Assembly: GCF_017744675.1 (NCBI RefSeq)
Contig: NZ_JAGIAV010000002.1
Location: forward strand, 558,001-622,000
Direction of reading: 5' to 3'
Origin: Flavobacterium sp.
Lineage (GTDB): Bacteria; Bacteroidota; Bacteroidia; Flavobacteriales; Flavobacteriaceae
Length of the DNA stretch: 64,000 bases
Shown: positions 39,967 through 49,883 of the stretch, piece by piece
Position numbering within the stretch: the first letter of the stretch is position 1
Layout: each line of letters opens with the position of its first letter
Notes under the pieces: generated by a model
What the model was told of the DNA's origin: nothing
What the model saw: only the letters and a program-made list of their open reading frames with translations
Databases searched by the model: none
Made by a program: the position numbers and the translations under genes

Positions 39967-40803
39967 ATGAAAAGACTTCTCTCTATAGAATTGCAAAAAA
40001 TCTGGATGAACAAAGCCAGCCGCATATTAACCCTAACTTATTTTATATTACTTTCTTTTATAGCTCTAATTGCTGCCATAAAATTTGACATTGGAGTTTT
40101 TAAATTTCATTTGGCCGAAATGGGAATTTTCAATTTTCCATTTATTTGGCATTTTAATACTTATGTTGCCGCTTGGATGAAATTCTTTTTGGCTATTGTA
40201 ATCGTTTCTATGATGGCCAATGAATATAGCTACGGAACTTTAAAACAAAATTTAATTGACGGCCTTAGTAAAAAAGAATTTATTCTATCCAAATTCTTAA
40301 CGGTAGTTTTATTTGCTTTTGTCTCTACCGTTTTTGTTTTTTTAATGAGTTTAATTCTAGGATATTCTTTTTCATCCTATACTGAATTTGGAATCGTTTT
40401 TTCTGACTTAGACTACCTTTTAGCCTTTTTTGTAAAACTAACTGGTTTCTTCTCGTTCTGTTTGTTTCTAGGAATCTTAGTAAAACGTTCTGCATTTGCT
40501 CTTGGTTTTCTTTTGGTTTGGAGCATCATTGAGGCAATCATAAGAGGCGTTTTAGCTTTTAAAATTTTCCCAAACAGCGATATTGATAAAAAGTTTACCC
40601 AGTTTTTGCCTTTAGAATCAATGTCAAATTTAATAGTGAATCCAGGACCGAGATTATCGGTAATTAAAAACATTGGTTCACAAATGGGAATTGAAACAGG
40701 AGGTGATTATAGTGTAGATTATACGGCTGTTGTAATCGTTCTAACGTGGACTTTTATTTTTATTTATTTTTCTTACAAATTATTAAAAAATAGAGATTTG
40801 TAG
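39967..40803 (+). CDS. ABC-2 type transporter permease
   Basis: A 278-residue membrane protein with six predicted helices, pairing with the ATPase encoded 3 bases upstream. The layout (MKRLLSIELQKIWMNKASRILTLTYFIL start, EYSYGTLKQNLIDGLSKKEFILSKF after helix 2) is the usual ABC-2 plan, where the ...YGTLKQNLIDGLSR-like loop is the common consensus. A YxxGT-type coupling segment is present. Which molecule is moved cannot be told. The next gene begins only 14 bases later but has its own promoter box. Confidence 0.9.
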   Translation: MKRLLSIELQKIWMNKASRILTLTYFILLSFIALIAAIKFDIGVFKFHLAEMGIFNFPFIWHFNTYVAAWMKFFLAIVIVSMMANEYSYGTLKQNLIDGLSKKEFILSKFLTVVLFAFVSTVFVFLMSLILGYSFSSYTEFGIVFSDLDYLLAFFVKLTGFFSFCLFLGILVKRSAFALGFLLVWSIIEAIIRGVLAFKIFPNSDIDKKFTQFLPLESMSNLIVNPGPRLSVIKNIGSQMGIETGGDYSVDYTAVVIVLTWTFIFIYFSYKLLKNRDL

Positions 40804-40811
40804 TATATTTG
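40804..40811 (+). promoter_or_regulatory. TAnnTTTG -7 box placed 5 bases before an ATG
   Basis: TATATTTG ends 5 bases before the ATG at 40817, so transcription would start at or next to the A of ATG, giving a leaderless message. Confidence 0.45.
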
Positions 40812-40816
40812 CTACT

Positions 40817-43165
40817 ATGAGTCAACTACGAACTTTTCTAATTTTACTTTTGTGCTGTTTTTGTCATAAAATCAGTGCCCAGAATATATCTGTTGACGAC
40901 ACAGCCACGCCAACAGATTTAATTCAAAATGTTTTAATTAATAGTTCGTGCATTGATGTAGAAAGTGTAAGTGCTTCGGGAAATCCAACTCCTAATCAGC
41001 AGAGTTACGGTACTTTTACCGCTGGCACAAACTTTCCTTTTTCTAGTGGAATAGTCTTAAGCACTTCTCCCAGCAAAAAGGCAGAAGGGCCATATAACCA
41101 ACAAGGTTCTAAAGGTACACAAGTTCCAAATTGGAATGGCGATACCGATTTGAATACGGCATTAGGCATTAACAATAGCACCCAAGCAACTGTTTTAGAA
41201 TTTGATTTTATAGCACTGACTAATTCAATAAGCTTTAATTATATTTTTGCTTCGAATGAATATCAAAACAATTTTCCTTGTATTTATTCAGATGGCTTTG
41301 CTTTCTTAATTAAAGAAGTTGGAAGCAGCGATAATTATAAAAATCTCGCTGTCTTGCCCAATACCAATACAGCAGTTTCGGCAACAACGGTTCATCCTAA
41401 AATAAACACCGTAAATGGCAGTGACGGAAAACCTTTAATTGGTTGTGAAGCCGTAAATGAGATTTATTTTAATGGCTACAATACAACAGCAAGCCCTGTT
41501 GATTATGCAGGTCAAACTGTAGTAATGAATGCATATTCGGATGTAATTCCTGGTAAAAATTACCACTTAAAATTAGTCGTAGCCGATGATGCCACTAGAC
41601 AATACAATTCGGCAGTTTTTATTCAATCTGGTAGTTTTGAAACTAAAATAAATTTTGGCGAAGACAGAACTATAGCAAATAACAATCCTATTTGTTTTGG
41701 AGAAAGTTTTGTATTGGATACCCATTTAGATCCAGCTACTTATAATTTTAAATGGTTTAAAAAAGATACTTCTAATAATTTTGTTCAAATTCCGGGCGCA
41801 ACATCTTCTACATACTCTGTAACTGCATCTGGAGCCTACAAAGTTGAAGCTTCTTTGAGCACCACAATGTGTTTATCTGTTGGAGAAATCACAATTGAGT
41901 TTGCTCCTGAAATTCAGTCAACCAATACCTCTTTATTACAATGTGATGACGATGCAGATGGTATAACCATTTTTGATTTGACTAAAGTGGCCAACATTGT
42001 AAAAAATAACAATCCACAAATTGCCAATCAAGGCTATTACGAAACATTGGCAGACGCGCAAGCTAAAACCAATTCAATTGCAAATCCGCAGCGTTATACA
42101 AACAAAGCTCCAAGTCAAATTGTTTTTGCTAGGATTGAAAACTCTTTTGGTTGCTATGCAATAGCTCAAATCACACTCAATGTTTCTAATACCGTAATTC
42201 CAGATCAAGCTCCAATTGCCAAGTGCGATGAAGATGGAATACAAGATGGTTTATATCAATTTGATTTAGCATCAGAAGTAACTCCTCAAATTTTAATGGG
42301 CTTGCCTCCTGGACTTGTAGTTAATTATTTTTTGACAGCTTCAGATGCTGTTACAGAAACAAATTCGTTACCCAATATTTTCAAAAATACAACTCCAAAT
42401 AGTCAGACCATTTATGCACGCGCTGCAAATGGCTCCGATTGTTACGACATTACTCCTATTCAGTTAATTGTTCATACATTCGATCCTCCAAATTTTGAAG
42501 ATGAAACTCAGTACTTATGCAAAGGAGACGAAATAACAATATCTGTTGCCACTGGGTTTAGTAGTTACGCATGGTCTAATGGAAGCGCTACAAATTCGAC
42601 AGTAATTACTACTGCTGGTGATTACTCGGTAACGGTAACTGATGCGAATGGCTGTAAAAAAACGAAGAACTTCAAAATAATTTTATCTGAACCAGCTACG
42701 ATTACAGGAGCAGATGTTAAAGATTTTTCTGAGAATGACAATACTGTGCAAATTCAATATACTGGTGCTGGAAACTACGAATTTTCTCTGGACGGAATTG
42801 TTTTTCAAGACAGTTCAACTTTTACGCAAGTAAGTCCAGGTATTTATAATGCAATTGCCAAAGACAAAAACGGCTGCGGTTTCTCTAATACATTTCAAGT
42901 GTATGTTTTAGATTATCCACGTTTTTTTACTCCAAATGGCGATGGATTTAACGATTTATGGGTAATTAAAAACATTGATCAGATGCCCGATTATACCATT
43001 TCTATTTTTGATCGCTACGGAAAATTGCTAAAACAAATGAATCAAAATGGTGCGGGCTGGAACGGAATTTTCAACGGACGAGAAATGCCTTCAGATGATT
43101 ATTGGTTTACTCTTCTTTTTGTAAATGGAAAAAATGTTAAAGGGCATTTTAGTTTGAAAAGATAA
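40817..43165 (+). CDS. T9SS-secreted choice-of-anchor L protein with gliding-motility-type C-terminal domain
   Basis: A 782-residue secreted protein. After the signal peptide (FLILLLCCFCHKISAQN) comes a choice-of-anchor L domain (about 40-270; LIQNVLINSSCIDVESVSASGNP, FNYIFASNEYQNNFPC, SDGFAFLIKEVGS, ...YDATRQYNSAVFIQ-like end). Ig-like and repeat segments follow (QCDDDADGITIFDLT; KCDEDGIQDGLYQFDL, paired repeats). The type-B sorting domain at the end is FFTPNGDGFNDLWVIKNID...FDRYGKLLKQM...WNG.FNG..MPSDDYWF (TIGR04131-like), which directs type IX secretion to the surface. A role in adhesion is likely but unproven. Confidence 0.92.
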   Translation: MSQLRTFLILLLCCFCHKISAQNISVDDTATPTDLIQNVLINSSCIDVESVSASGNPTPNQQSYGTFTAGTNFPFSSGIVLSTSPSKKAEGPYNQQGSKGTQVPNWNGDTDLNTALGINNSTQATVLEFDFIALTNSISFNYIFASNEYQNNFPCIYSDGFAFLIKEVGSSDNYKNLAVLPNTNTAVSATTVHPKINTVNGSDGKPLIGCEAVNEIYFNGYNTTASPVDYAGQTVVMNAYSDVIPGKNYHLKLVVADDATRQYNSAVFIQSGSFETKINFGEDRTIANNNPICFGESFVLDTHLDPATYNFKWFKKDTSNNFVQIPGATSSTYSVTASGAYKVEASLSTTMCLSVGEITIEFAPEIQSTNTSLLQCDDDADGITIFDLTKVANIVKNNNPQIANQGYYETLADAQAKTNSIANPQRYTNKAPSQIVFARIENSFGCYAIAQITLNVSNTVIPDQAPIAKCDEDGIQDGLYQFDLASEVTPQILMGLPPGLVVNYFLTASDAVTETNSLPNIFKNTTPNSQTIYARAANGSDCYDITPIQLIVHTFDPPNFEDETQYLCKGDEITISVATGFSSYAWSNGSATNSTVITTAGDYSVTVTDANGCKKTKNFKIILSEPATITGADVKDFSENDNTVQIQYTGAGNYEFSLDGIVFQDSSTFTQVSPGIYNAIAKDKNGCGFSNTFQVYVLDYPRFFTPNGDGFNDLWVIKNIDQMPDYTISIFDRYGKLLKQMNQNGAGWNGIFNGREMPSDDYWFTLLFVNGKNVKGHFSLKR

Positions 43166-43175
43166 TTTTTTTTAA

Positions 43176-43262
43176 AATTCCAAATCTTAAATTCCAAATT
43201 CCAATCTCTGAAACTTTTAGTTCTGAAATCCTAATCTCTGAAATTCCAAGTTCCAATCTTTG
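43176..43262. repeat. AATTCCAAAT-type low-complexity repeat
   Basis: Multiple ATTCCAAATT, TCTCTGAAA and CCAATCT words. Related words recur at 47424-47570. Confidence 0.55.
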
Positions 43263-43282
43263 AGAATAATTTTATCAAAAAA

Positions 43283-43318
43283 AATCCCAAACTCCATACT
43301 GGAATTTGGGATTTTTAT
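43283..43318. terminator. Bidirectional intrinsic terminator
   Basis: AATCCCAAA (43283-43291) pairs with TTTGGGATT (43305-43313), with an extra TCCA/TGGA inner stem. A-rich and T-rich flanks on opposite sides let it serve both the plus-strand T9SS gene and the minus-strand typA gene. Confidence 0.8.
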
Positions 43319-43335
43319 ATTGAAAATTAATCGAA

Positions 43336-45132
43336 TTAGATTTTATATCTTTTTCTATCAGTTTCACTTAAGTAAATCTTTCTTAAACGAAGAGATTTTG
43401 GAGTAACTTCAACATACTCATCTTTTTGGATGTACTCTAAAGCTTCCTCTAAAGAGAATTTGATAGCTGGAATAATTCTAGCTTTATCATCAGCTCCAGA
43501 AGAACGTACGTTAGAAAGTTTTTTCGTTTTAGTAACGTTAACTGTCATATCGTCGCTACGAGTGTTTTCTCCAATAACTTGACCTTCATAGATATCTTCG
43601 TTAGGATCAACGAAGAATTTACCACGATCTTGTAATTTATCGATAGAGTAAGGAATAGCTTTTCCGTTTTCCATAGAGATTAACGAACCGTTGTTACGCC
43701 CAGGAATTTCTCCTTTGTATGGCTCATATCCAATAAAACGGTGTGCCATAATAGCTTCACCAGCAGTAGCAGTAAGCAATTGATTTCTTAAACCAATGAT
43801 TCCACGAGATGGAATGTTGAATTTAATGATCATACGCTCTCCTTTACCTTCCATAGAAAGCATTTCTCCTTTACGGATAGTAACGAATTCAACTGCTCTA
43901 CCTGAAAGGTTTTCTGGCAAGTCGATAGTTAATTCCTCAATTGGCTCACATTTAACACCATCAATTTCTTTGATAATAACTTGCGGCTGACCAATTTGAA
44001 GCTCATACCCTTCTCTTCTCATTGTTTCAATAAGAACAGATAAGTGAAGTACACCACGACCAAAAACCATAAATTTATCAGCAGAATCAGTTTCACCAAC
44101 TTTCATCGCTAAGTTTTTCTCAAGCTCTTTTGTCAATCTTTCACGAATATGTCTAGAAGTAACAAATTTACCTTCTTTACCAAAGAAAGGAGAATCGTTA
44201 ATTGTAAACAACATACTCATTGTTGGCTCATCGATAGCGATAGTTTGTAAAGCTTCTGGATTTTCAAAATCAGCGATAGTATCACCAATTTCAAAACCTT
44301 CAATACCTACAACAGCACAAATATCACCAGCAACGACTTGCTCTACTTTTCTACGGCCTAAACCTTCAAAAGTGTGTAATTCTTTAATTCTAGATTTGAT
44401 GATTTTTCCATCTCTTTTTACCAAAGAAATAGGCATTCCTTCTTTCAAAACACCTCTTTCAAGACGACCAATAGCGATACGACCTGTAAAAGAAGAGAAA
44501 TCTAAAGAAGTAATCAACATTTGTGGAGTACCTTCAGAAACTTTTGGAGCAGGAACATTCGCAATAACCATGTCTAATAATGGCTCAATGTTTTGCGTTT
44601 GAACTTTCCAGTCATCAGACATCCAGTTGTTTTTTGCAGAACCATAAACCGCTGGGAAATCTAATTGTTCCTCAGTAGCTCCTAATTCAAACATTAGATC
44701 AAAAACTTTCTCGTGAACTTCTTCTGGAGTACAGTTTTCTTTATCTACTTTATTGATAACCACGCAAGGTTTCAATCCTAAATCGATCGCTTTTTGCAAA
44801 ACGAAACGAGTTTGTGGCATTGGTCCTTCGAAAGCATCAACTAATAAACATACACCATCGGCCATGTTCAATACACGTTCAACTTCACCTCCAAAATCGG
44901 CGTGGCCTGGAGTATCGATAATATTGATTTTTGTTCCTTTATATTGAACAGAAACGTTTTTAGAAGTAATTGTAATACCTCTCTCACGCTCTAAATCGTT
45001 ATTATCTAAGATTAAATCACCTGTGTTCTCGTTTTCACGAAATAACTGACAGTGATACATAATTTTATCAACCAAAGTGGTTTTACCGTGATCGACGTGG
45101 GCAATAATTGCAATGTTTCTAATAGATTCCAT
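43336..45132 (-). CDS. typA: Ribosome-associated GTPase TypA/BipA
   Basis: A 598-residue translational GTPase that helps large-subunit assembly, notably in cold or stress. The G motifs are G1 [11 protein letters not shown]2 region [13 protein letters not shown]3 [16 protein letters not shown] and G4 NKVDKE. Domain II, the EF-G-like domains and the BipA-specific C-terminus ([43 protein letters not shown]) are complete, and the length is normal. A TACCTTTG promoter box lies about 20 bases upstream. Confidence 0.98.
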   Translation of the reverse strand: MESIRNIAIIAHVDHGKTTLVDKIMYHCQLFRENENTGDLILDNNDLERERGITITSKNVSVQYKGTKINIIDTPGHADFGGEVERVLNMADGVCLLVDAFEGPMPQTRFVLQKAIDLGLKPCVVINKVDKENCTPEEVHEKVFDLMFELGATEEQLDFPAVYGSAKNNWMSDDWKVQTQNIEPLLDMVIANVPAPKVSEGTPQMLITSLDFSSFTGRIAIGRLERGVLKEGMPISLVKRDGKIIKSRIKELHTFEGLGRRKVEQVVAGDICAVVGIEGFEIGDTIADFENPEALQTIAIDEPTMSMLFTINDSPFFGKEGKFVTSRHIRERLTKELEKNLAMKVGETDSADKFMVFGRGVLHLSVLIETMRREGYELQIGQPQVIIKEIDGVKCEPIEELTIDLPENLSGRAVEFVTIRKGEMLSMEGKGERMIIKFNIPSRGIIGLRNQLLTATAGEAIMAHRFIGYEPYKGEIPGRNNGSLISMENGKAIPYSIDKLQDRGKFFVDPNEDIYEGQVIGENTRSDDMTVNVTKTKKLSNVRSSGADDKARIIPAIKFSLEEALEYIQKDEYVEVTPKSLRLRKIYLSETDRKRYKI

Positions 45133-45150
45133 CTGTGATTTTTAATGGGC

Positions 45151-45158
45151 GCAAAGGT
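45151..45158 (-). promoter_or_regulatory. TAnnTTTG -7 box for typA
   Basis: TACCTTTG on the minus strand, 18 bases before the ATG. Confidence 0.55.
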
Positions 45159-45287
45159 ACACTTTATTTTCTAAAAAAAAACGTTTCTATCATAGTTTGC
45201 GTATATACAACCAATTAGTTAATATAAAACAGCAAAATATAGGTTTCAAAATGGCATTAACATACGTTTAATTATAGTTAAATTAAC

Positions 45288-45295
45288 TATATTTG
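45288..45295 (+). promoter_or_regulatory. TAnnTTTG -7 box placed 5 bases before an ATG
   Basis: TATATTTG ends 5 bases before the ATG at 45301 (2 before the GTG at 45298). Same spacing as at 40804; predicts a leaderless or near-leaderless transcript. Confidence 0.45.
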
Positions 45296-45300
45296 AGGTG

Positions 45301-47010
45301 ATGAAAAGTAAAACTCTCCAAATTACTCTTATTTATACCATCATCTCGATAATTATGGCGGTTTTATGTCATAAATTACTCACAGCCTACTTTTCTTCAT
45401 CAGAATATTTATATCTATCTTTTATAAAAGACATTGTTTTTATTCTAATTACAGGACTGGTTTTCAGGTTTATACTTTCAAAAAACGAAAAAAGAAACAT
45501 AACCATCTTTGAAAAATTAAACCAAACCAACGAAGAAATAAAAGAATCAAATGAGAAATATGACATTGTAGCAAAAGCAACAAGCGACACTATTTGGGAT
45601 TGGAAAATTCAAGAGGACAGTATTAATTGGAACAAAGGAATTGAAGGTGTTTTTGGTTATAACCCACAAGACGTGGGAAAAACTTCTAAATGGTGGTTTG
45701 ATAAAATCCATCCGGAAGACAGCATCCGAATGTCAATAAAATTATATTCGTTTATAGAACAAAAAACCGAAAAGTGGCAAGATCAATACCGTTTTAGATG
45801 CGCAGACGGTTCGTATAAATATGTTTTGGATAGAGGTTTTTTATTAAAAGATGAAAATGGAAGAGCCATCAGAATGATTGGTGCAATCCAAGACATTACA
45901 AAACAGAAAGAAGAAGAACAAAGGTTAAAACTTTTAGAAACTGTAATTACACAATCTAAAGATTCTATTTTAATTACTGAAGCCAACTCTTCTGAAAGAA
46001 AAATACCGAAAATAGTGTATGTAAATCCTGCGTTCTCACAAATGTCAGGATATCAGTCTAATGAAATTATTGGAAAATCTCCAAACATTTTCAAAGGTCC
46101 TAAATCGGATTCTGAAGAATTGAAAAAGCTTTTAAGAGCCATAAAAAATGAAGAAGAATGCTTAATTGAAACCATTACTTACACCAAAAGCAAAGAAGAA
46201 TATTGGGTGCGTTTTTCTATGATCCCTATTTTTAATAATGAAGGCGTGATCTCACACTGGATTTCGATACAAAGAGATATAACAGACGAGAAAAAGTTAG
46301 AAACAGAAAAAGAGCATTTAATTCGAGAATTAACACAAAACAATAAGGATTTAAAGCAGTTTTCTTACATCACATCGCATAATCTAAGAGCGCCACTTTC
46401 TAATTTAATCGGACTTTTAAATTTAATAGAAGACATTCCAATAGAAAATGAAGAGCTCCAAGAAATACTAGCCGGATTTACAAAATCAACTCATTTGCTA
46501 AATGAAACCATCAATGATTTGGTAAAAGTGATTATTATTAAAGACAATCCTTCAATGCAGAAGGAAGAAGTATCTTTAAAAGATGTTTTTGAAAACGTTT
46601 TTAGCCAGCTCTCTTTTCAGATCGAATTACACAAACCAATAATTAAGCTTAAATTTGATAAAGTTCCTGAACTTATTACAAACAAAGCATACATTGAAAG
46701 CATTTTGCTAAACCTGCTTACTAATTCTATAAAATACAAATCGGAGAACAGAAAACTAAAAATATCTATAATAGCAGAGCAAATAGACCACAGAACCATC
46801 TTGACCTTTAAAGACAACGGAATAGGAATCGATCTGGAAAGAAATCGTGACAAAGTTTTTGGCCTTTATCAAAGATTCCATAATTACCCAGACAGTAAAG
46901 GCTTAGGACTATATCTTGTAAAATCGCAGGTAGAAACAATGGGCGGAACAATCTCAATCGACAGTGAAGTCAATAAAGGCACTACATTTACAATAACATT
47001 TAAAAATTAA
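45301..47010 (+). CDS. PAS-domain sensor histidine kinase
   Basis: About 569 residues. Two N-terminal membrane helices (ITLIYTIISIIMAVLCHKLL and DIVFILITGLVFRFIL) precede a first PAS/PAC domain of the PAS-3 type (ATSDTIWDWKIQEDSINWNKG, DRGFLLKDENGRAIRMIGAIQDIT) and a second PAS (SILITEANSSERKIPKIVYVNPAF, SPNIFKGPKSD, WVRFSMIPIF). The kinase core has the H box FSYITSHNLRAPLSNLIG (H of SHNLRAP), N box SILLNLLTNSIKYKS, and G boxes DNGIGIDL and GLGLYLVKSQVE. The ATG at 45301 and a GTG at 45298 are both possible starts. It is 5 bases before a receiver gene, its likely partner. Confidence 0.93.
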   Translation: MKSKTLQITLIYTIISIIMAVLCHKLLTAYFSSSEYLYLSFIKDIVFILITGLVFRFILSKNEKRNITIFEKLNQTNEEIKESNEKYDIVAKATSDTIWDWKIQEDSINWNKGIEGVFGYNPQDVGKTSKWWFDKIHPEDSIRMSIKLYSFIEQKTEKWQDQYRFRCADGSYKYVLDRGFLLKDENGRAIRMIGAIQDITKQKEEEQRLKLLETVITQSKDSILITEANSSERKIPKIVYVNPAFSQMSGYQSNEIIGKSPNIFKGPKSDSEELKKLLRAIKNEEECLIETITYTKSKEEYWVRFSMIPIFNNEGVISHWISIQRDITDEKKLETEKEHLIRELTQNNKDLKQFSYITSHNLRAPLSNLIGLLNLIEDIPIENEELQEILAGFTKSTHLLNETINDLVKVIIIKDNPSMQKEEVSLKDVFENVFSQLSFQIELHKPIIKLKFDKVPELITNKAYIESILLNLLTNSIKYKSENRKLKISIIAEQIDHRTILTFKDNGIGIDLERNRDKVFGLYQRFHNYPDSKGLGLYLVKSQVETMGGTISIDSEVNKGTTFTITFKN

Positions 47011-47015
47011 TCATT

Positions 47016-47423
47016 ATGCTTGAGCAAATTTTATGCATCGATGATGACCCTATCACGTTGATGCTATGCAAAAAAGTAATTTCAAAATCTTCATTTTCAC
47101 ATGAAGTGGTTACAGCTCAAAACGGTGAAGAAGCCCTTCATCATTTCAATGTATTGAAATACACTAATGATAAAGCAAAAAAAAGGCCTGAATTAATTTT
47201 TTTAGATTTAAACATGCCTATTATGGGAGGATGGGAGTTTTTAGATCATTTTACTTCTGCAGATTATAAAGAATTTAATACCGTTCCTGTAATCGTATTA
47301 TCTTCAACCATCGACCCTGAAGACCTTGCAAAAGCAAAAAAATACTCTATTATAATTGATTTTCTTTCTAAACCAATTACACAGCCAATGCTGGAATACC
47401 TTAAAAAGAAAATAGACTTATAA
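47016..47423 (+). CDS. Single-domain response regulator
   Basis: A 135-residue receiver with no output domain. The acidic pocket is CIDDDPITLM, the phospho-acceptor aspartate is in LIFLDLNMPIMGGWEF, and the switch serine and lysine are in VIVLSSTIDPED and FLSKPITQ. It should be phosphorylated by the PAS kinase encoded 5 bases upstream and act through protein contact, as CheY-like proteins do; the target is unknown. Confidence 0.94.
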   Translation: MLEQILCIDDDPITLMLCKKVISKSSFSHEVVTAQNGEEALHHFNVLKYTNDKAKKRPELIFLDLNMPIMGGWEFLDHFTSADYKEFNTVPVIVLSSTIDPEDLAKAKKYSIIIDFLSKPITQPMLEYLKKKIDL

Positions 47424-47570
47424 TATTCAAATTTTAAATTCCAATCTTTACCAAGAAGACCCCTATAGATTCAAACTTTGAATCTCTTAAAGATAAATTC
47501 CAAATTCCATTTTATAAAAATTGGCATTTGGAATTTGTTTTTTTTTTTGAATTTGGAATTTCCTTCAGAT
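47424..47570. repeat. AATTCCAAAT-type repeats between receiver gene and rpsT
   Basis: TTAAATTCCAATC, AAATTCCAAATTCC and the inverted GGAATTTG/TTTGGAATTTCC words; same family as 43176-43262. The opposing words could fold into a hairpin. Confidence 0.55.
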
Positions 47571-47577
47571 TGCATCA

Positions 47578-47608
47578 TAAAAAAAGCCCTCTAAAAAGAG
47601 GGCTTTTG
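47578..47608 (-). terminator. Intrinsic terminator of rpsT
   Basis: AAAAGCCCTCT (47582-47592) pairs with AGAGGGCTTTT (47597-47607), with a T-run on the minus strand, 22 bases past the rpsT stop. Confidence 0.9.
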
Positions 47609-47629
47609 TATATCTAACAAATTGTATGA

Positions 47630-47881
47630 TTACAATTTAGCAACGTGTTTCGTTAATTTAGACTTCAAGTTAGAAGCTTTATTATCGTGAATGATGTTCT
47701 TTTTAGCTAATTTATCAATCATAGAAATTACAGTTGATAATTTTGCAGTAGCATCAGCTTTATCAGTAGCTAATCTTAACGCTTTAATAGCATTACGAGT
47801 AGTTTTATGCTGATATCTGTTAAGAACTCTTCTTTTTTCGTTGCTTCTGATTCTTTTTAATGCTGACTTATGATTTGCCAT
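47630..47881 (-). CDS. rpsT: 30S ribosomal protein S20
   Basis: An 83-residue basic helical protein of the small ribosomal subunit that binds 16S rRNA. It has [24 protein letters not shown] at the N-terminus, then [11 protein letters not shown] and the C-terminal [24 protein letters not shown]. Length is typical. The two tRNA-Glu genes upstream are on the same strand but separated by about 150 bases. Confidence 0.97.
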   Translation of the reverse strand: MANHKSALKRIRSNEKRRVLNRYQHKTTRNAIKALRLATDKADATAKLSTVISMIDKLAKKNIIHDNKASNLKSKLTKHVAKL

Positions 47882-48035
47882 TTTCTTTTAATTTTAGATG
47901 TAATAATTATTATAAATACTAGTTAAAAAAGAAAAACCTCCCACAACTGCCGAGGCAATCACTTTGGTTTTAACTAATAAAACAAAAACCGAGACACCAA
48001 TTTTTGTTTTACAAAACTTATTTACAACTAATTTG

Positions 48036-48107
48036 TAGTCCGTAGGGGAATCGAACCCCTGTTACCAGGATGAAAACCTGGCGTCCTAACCCCTAGACGA
48101 ACGGACC
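48036..48107 (-). tRNA. tRNA-Glu (anticodon UUC), copy 1
   Basis: A 72-base cloverleaf on the minus strand: acceptor GGTCCGT pairing with ACGGACT (first pair G-U), D arm GTCTAGGGGTTAGGAC, anticodon arm CCAGG-TTTTCAT-CCTGG (anticodon TTC) and T arm AGGGG-TTCGATT-CCCCT. CCA is not encoded, in keeping with the CCA-adding enzyme in this window. Confidence 0.95.
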
Positions 48108-48152
48108 TCAATTCTCCTAGTTTGGAAACTTTTCAATATGTATTATAACTTG

Positions 48153-48224
48153 TAGTCCGTGGGGGAATCGAACCCCCCTTACCAGGATGAAAACCTGGCG
48201 TCCTAACCGATAGACGAACGGACC
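48153..48224 (-). tRNA. tRNA-Glu (anticodon UUC), copy 2
   Basis: A 72-base cloverleaf, 45 bases upstream of copy 1 in the direction of transcription and sharing the same acceptor and anticodon arms. It differs in the D arm (GTCTATCGGTTAGGAC) and T stem (GGGGG/CCCCC), so it is not a fresh duplicate. Confidence 0.95.
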
Positions 48225-48302
48225 GTGCTTCTGTATTGCGGATGCAAAGATACATCTAATTTTTATTTACGCAACACCTAATGCAAAAAAATATATATTT
48301 TT

Positions 48303-49781
48303 TTAATAAGCCTTTGCAAAAAGCACTCTCTTAGTAGAAGGTTTCCCAGTAAACACGCAGGTTCCCGCCTCTTCTACAGCATCCAAAGGAATACAGCGAA
48401 TCGTCGCTTTTGTCAATTCTTTTATCTTCTCTTCTGTCTCAGCAGTTCCGTCCCAATGAGCCGATAAAAAGCCTCCTTTACCTTCTAAAACTTCTTTAAA
48501 TTCCTCAAAATTATTTACTTCCGTAATATGCGTATTACGATAATCTAATGCTTTCGTAAATAAGTCTGCTTGAATCTGTTCTAAAAGATCATTTACGTGA
48601 TCCACGATTTTTTCGCTAGAAACAACCTCTTTTGTCAAATTATCGCGTCTTGCCACCTCAAAAGTTCCGTTTTCTAAATCTTTTGGACCAACAGCAATTC
48701 TAACAGGAACTCCTTTTAATTCCCATTCCGCAAATTTAAATCCTGGTTTTTGAGTTGTTCTATCGTCAAACTTAACCGTGATTCTCAATTTTCTCAATTT
48801 AGCTGTCAATTCATTAACTGCTTCTGTAATTTGAACCAATTGTTCGTCTGTCTTATATATAGGTACAATTACTACTTGTATTGGAGCCAAATTTGGAGGC
48901 AATACCAATCCTTGGTCATCAGAGTGTGTCATAATTAACGCCCCCATCAAACGAGTAGAAACTCCCCAAGAAGTTCCCCAAACATGTTCTTGCTTTCCTT
49001 CAGCATTAGCAAACTTAACATCAAATGCTTTTGCAAAATTTTGCCCTAAGAAGTGAGATGTACCAGCTTGCAACGCTTTTCCGTCTTGCATTAAGGCTTC
49101 GATACAATAAGTCTCATCTGCTCCGGCAAAACGTTCTGTTTCGGTTTTAAAACCTTTCACTACAGGAATTGCCATGAAGTTTTCAGCAAAATCTGCATAT
49201 ACGTTCATCATTTTCTCAGACTCTTCAATAGCTTCATCTTTTGTAGCATGAGCAGTATGCCCTTCTTGCCATAAAAACTCAGCCGTTCTTAAGAACAAAC
49301 GCGTACGCATTTCCCAACGAACCACATTAGCCCACTGATTAATTAATAAAGGCAAATCTCTATAAGATTGCACCCAACCTTTATATGTAGACCAAATAAT
49401 AGCTTCACTTGTTGGACGAACAATAAGCTCCTCCTCTAATCTTGCATTCGGATCAACCATTAATTTACCTGGTCTTTCCTCATCATTTTTTAATCTATAG
49501 TGCGTTACAACCGCGCATTCTTTTGCAAATCCTTCTGCATTTTTCTCTTCCGCTTCAAACATGCTTTTTGGTACAAACAAAGGAAAATAAGCATTTTGAT
49601 GTCCCGTTTCTTTGAACATGCGATCTAACTCAGCTTGCATTTTTTCCCATATAGCATATCCGTATGGTTTTATTACCATACATCCTCTAACTCCTGAATT
49701 TTCAGCTAGATCTGCTTTTACAACCAGTTCGTTATACCATTTTGAATAATCTTCTGATCTTGTAGTAAGGTTCTTACTCAT
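48303..49781 (-). CDS. proS: Prolyl-tRNA synthetase (archaeal/eukaryotic-type class II)
   Basis: A 492-residue enzyme that charges tRNA-Pro. It is the short ProRS form without the bacterial editing insertion, common in Bacteroidota. Class II motif 1 lies in [27 protein letters not shown], motif 2 in [34 protein letters not shown] (shown as landmarks), and motif 3 in [19 protein letters not shown]. The anticodon domain and the ProRS C-terminal part ([34 protein letters not shown]) are present. Divergent from the YGWGYP lipoprotein gene. Confidence 0.97.
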   Translation of the reverse strand: MSKNLTTRSEDYSKWYNELVVKADLAENSGVRGCMVIKPYGYAIWEKMQAELDRMFKETGHQNAYFPLFVPKSMFEAEEKNAEGFAKECAVVTHYRLKNDEERPGKLMVDPNARLEEELIVRPTSEAIIWSTYKGWVQSYRDLPLLINQWANVVRWEMRTRLFLRTAEFLWQEGHTAHATKDEAIEESEKMMNVYADFAENFMAIPVVKGFKTETERFAGADETYCIEALMQDGKALQAGTSHFLGQNFAKAFDVKFANAEGKQEHVWGTSWGVSTRLMGALIMTHSDDQGLVLPPNLAPIQVVIVPIYKTDEQLVQITEAVNELTAKLRKLRITVKFDDRTTQKPGFKFAEWELKGVPVRIAVGPKDLENGTFEVARRDNLTKEVVSSEKIVDHVNDLLEQIQADLFTKALDYRNTHITEVNNFEEFKEVLEGKGGFLSAHWDGTAETEEKIKELTKATIRCIPLDAVEEAGTCVFTGKPSTKRVLFAKAY

Positions 49782-49835
49782 ATTATATATTTTGGCACAA
49801 ATTTTGTTTTATACAATTTTAACTAAATAGTTTGA

Positions 49836-49853
49836 CAAAACTAACTAATTTTG
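49836..49853. promoter_or_regulatory. Back-to-back TAnnTTTG boxes for proS and the YGWGYP lipoprotein gene
   Basis: TAGTTTTG on the minus strand (complement of 49836-49843) faces proS; TAATTTTG on the plus strand (49846-49853) faces the gene at 49884. The boxes are only 2 bases apart, so polymerase could occupy one or the other. Confidence 0.55.
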
Positions 49854-49883
49854 TAATGTGCAACAATAAAAAACACCACAGAT

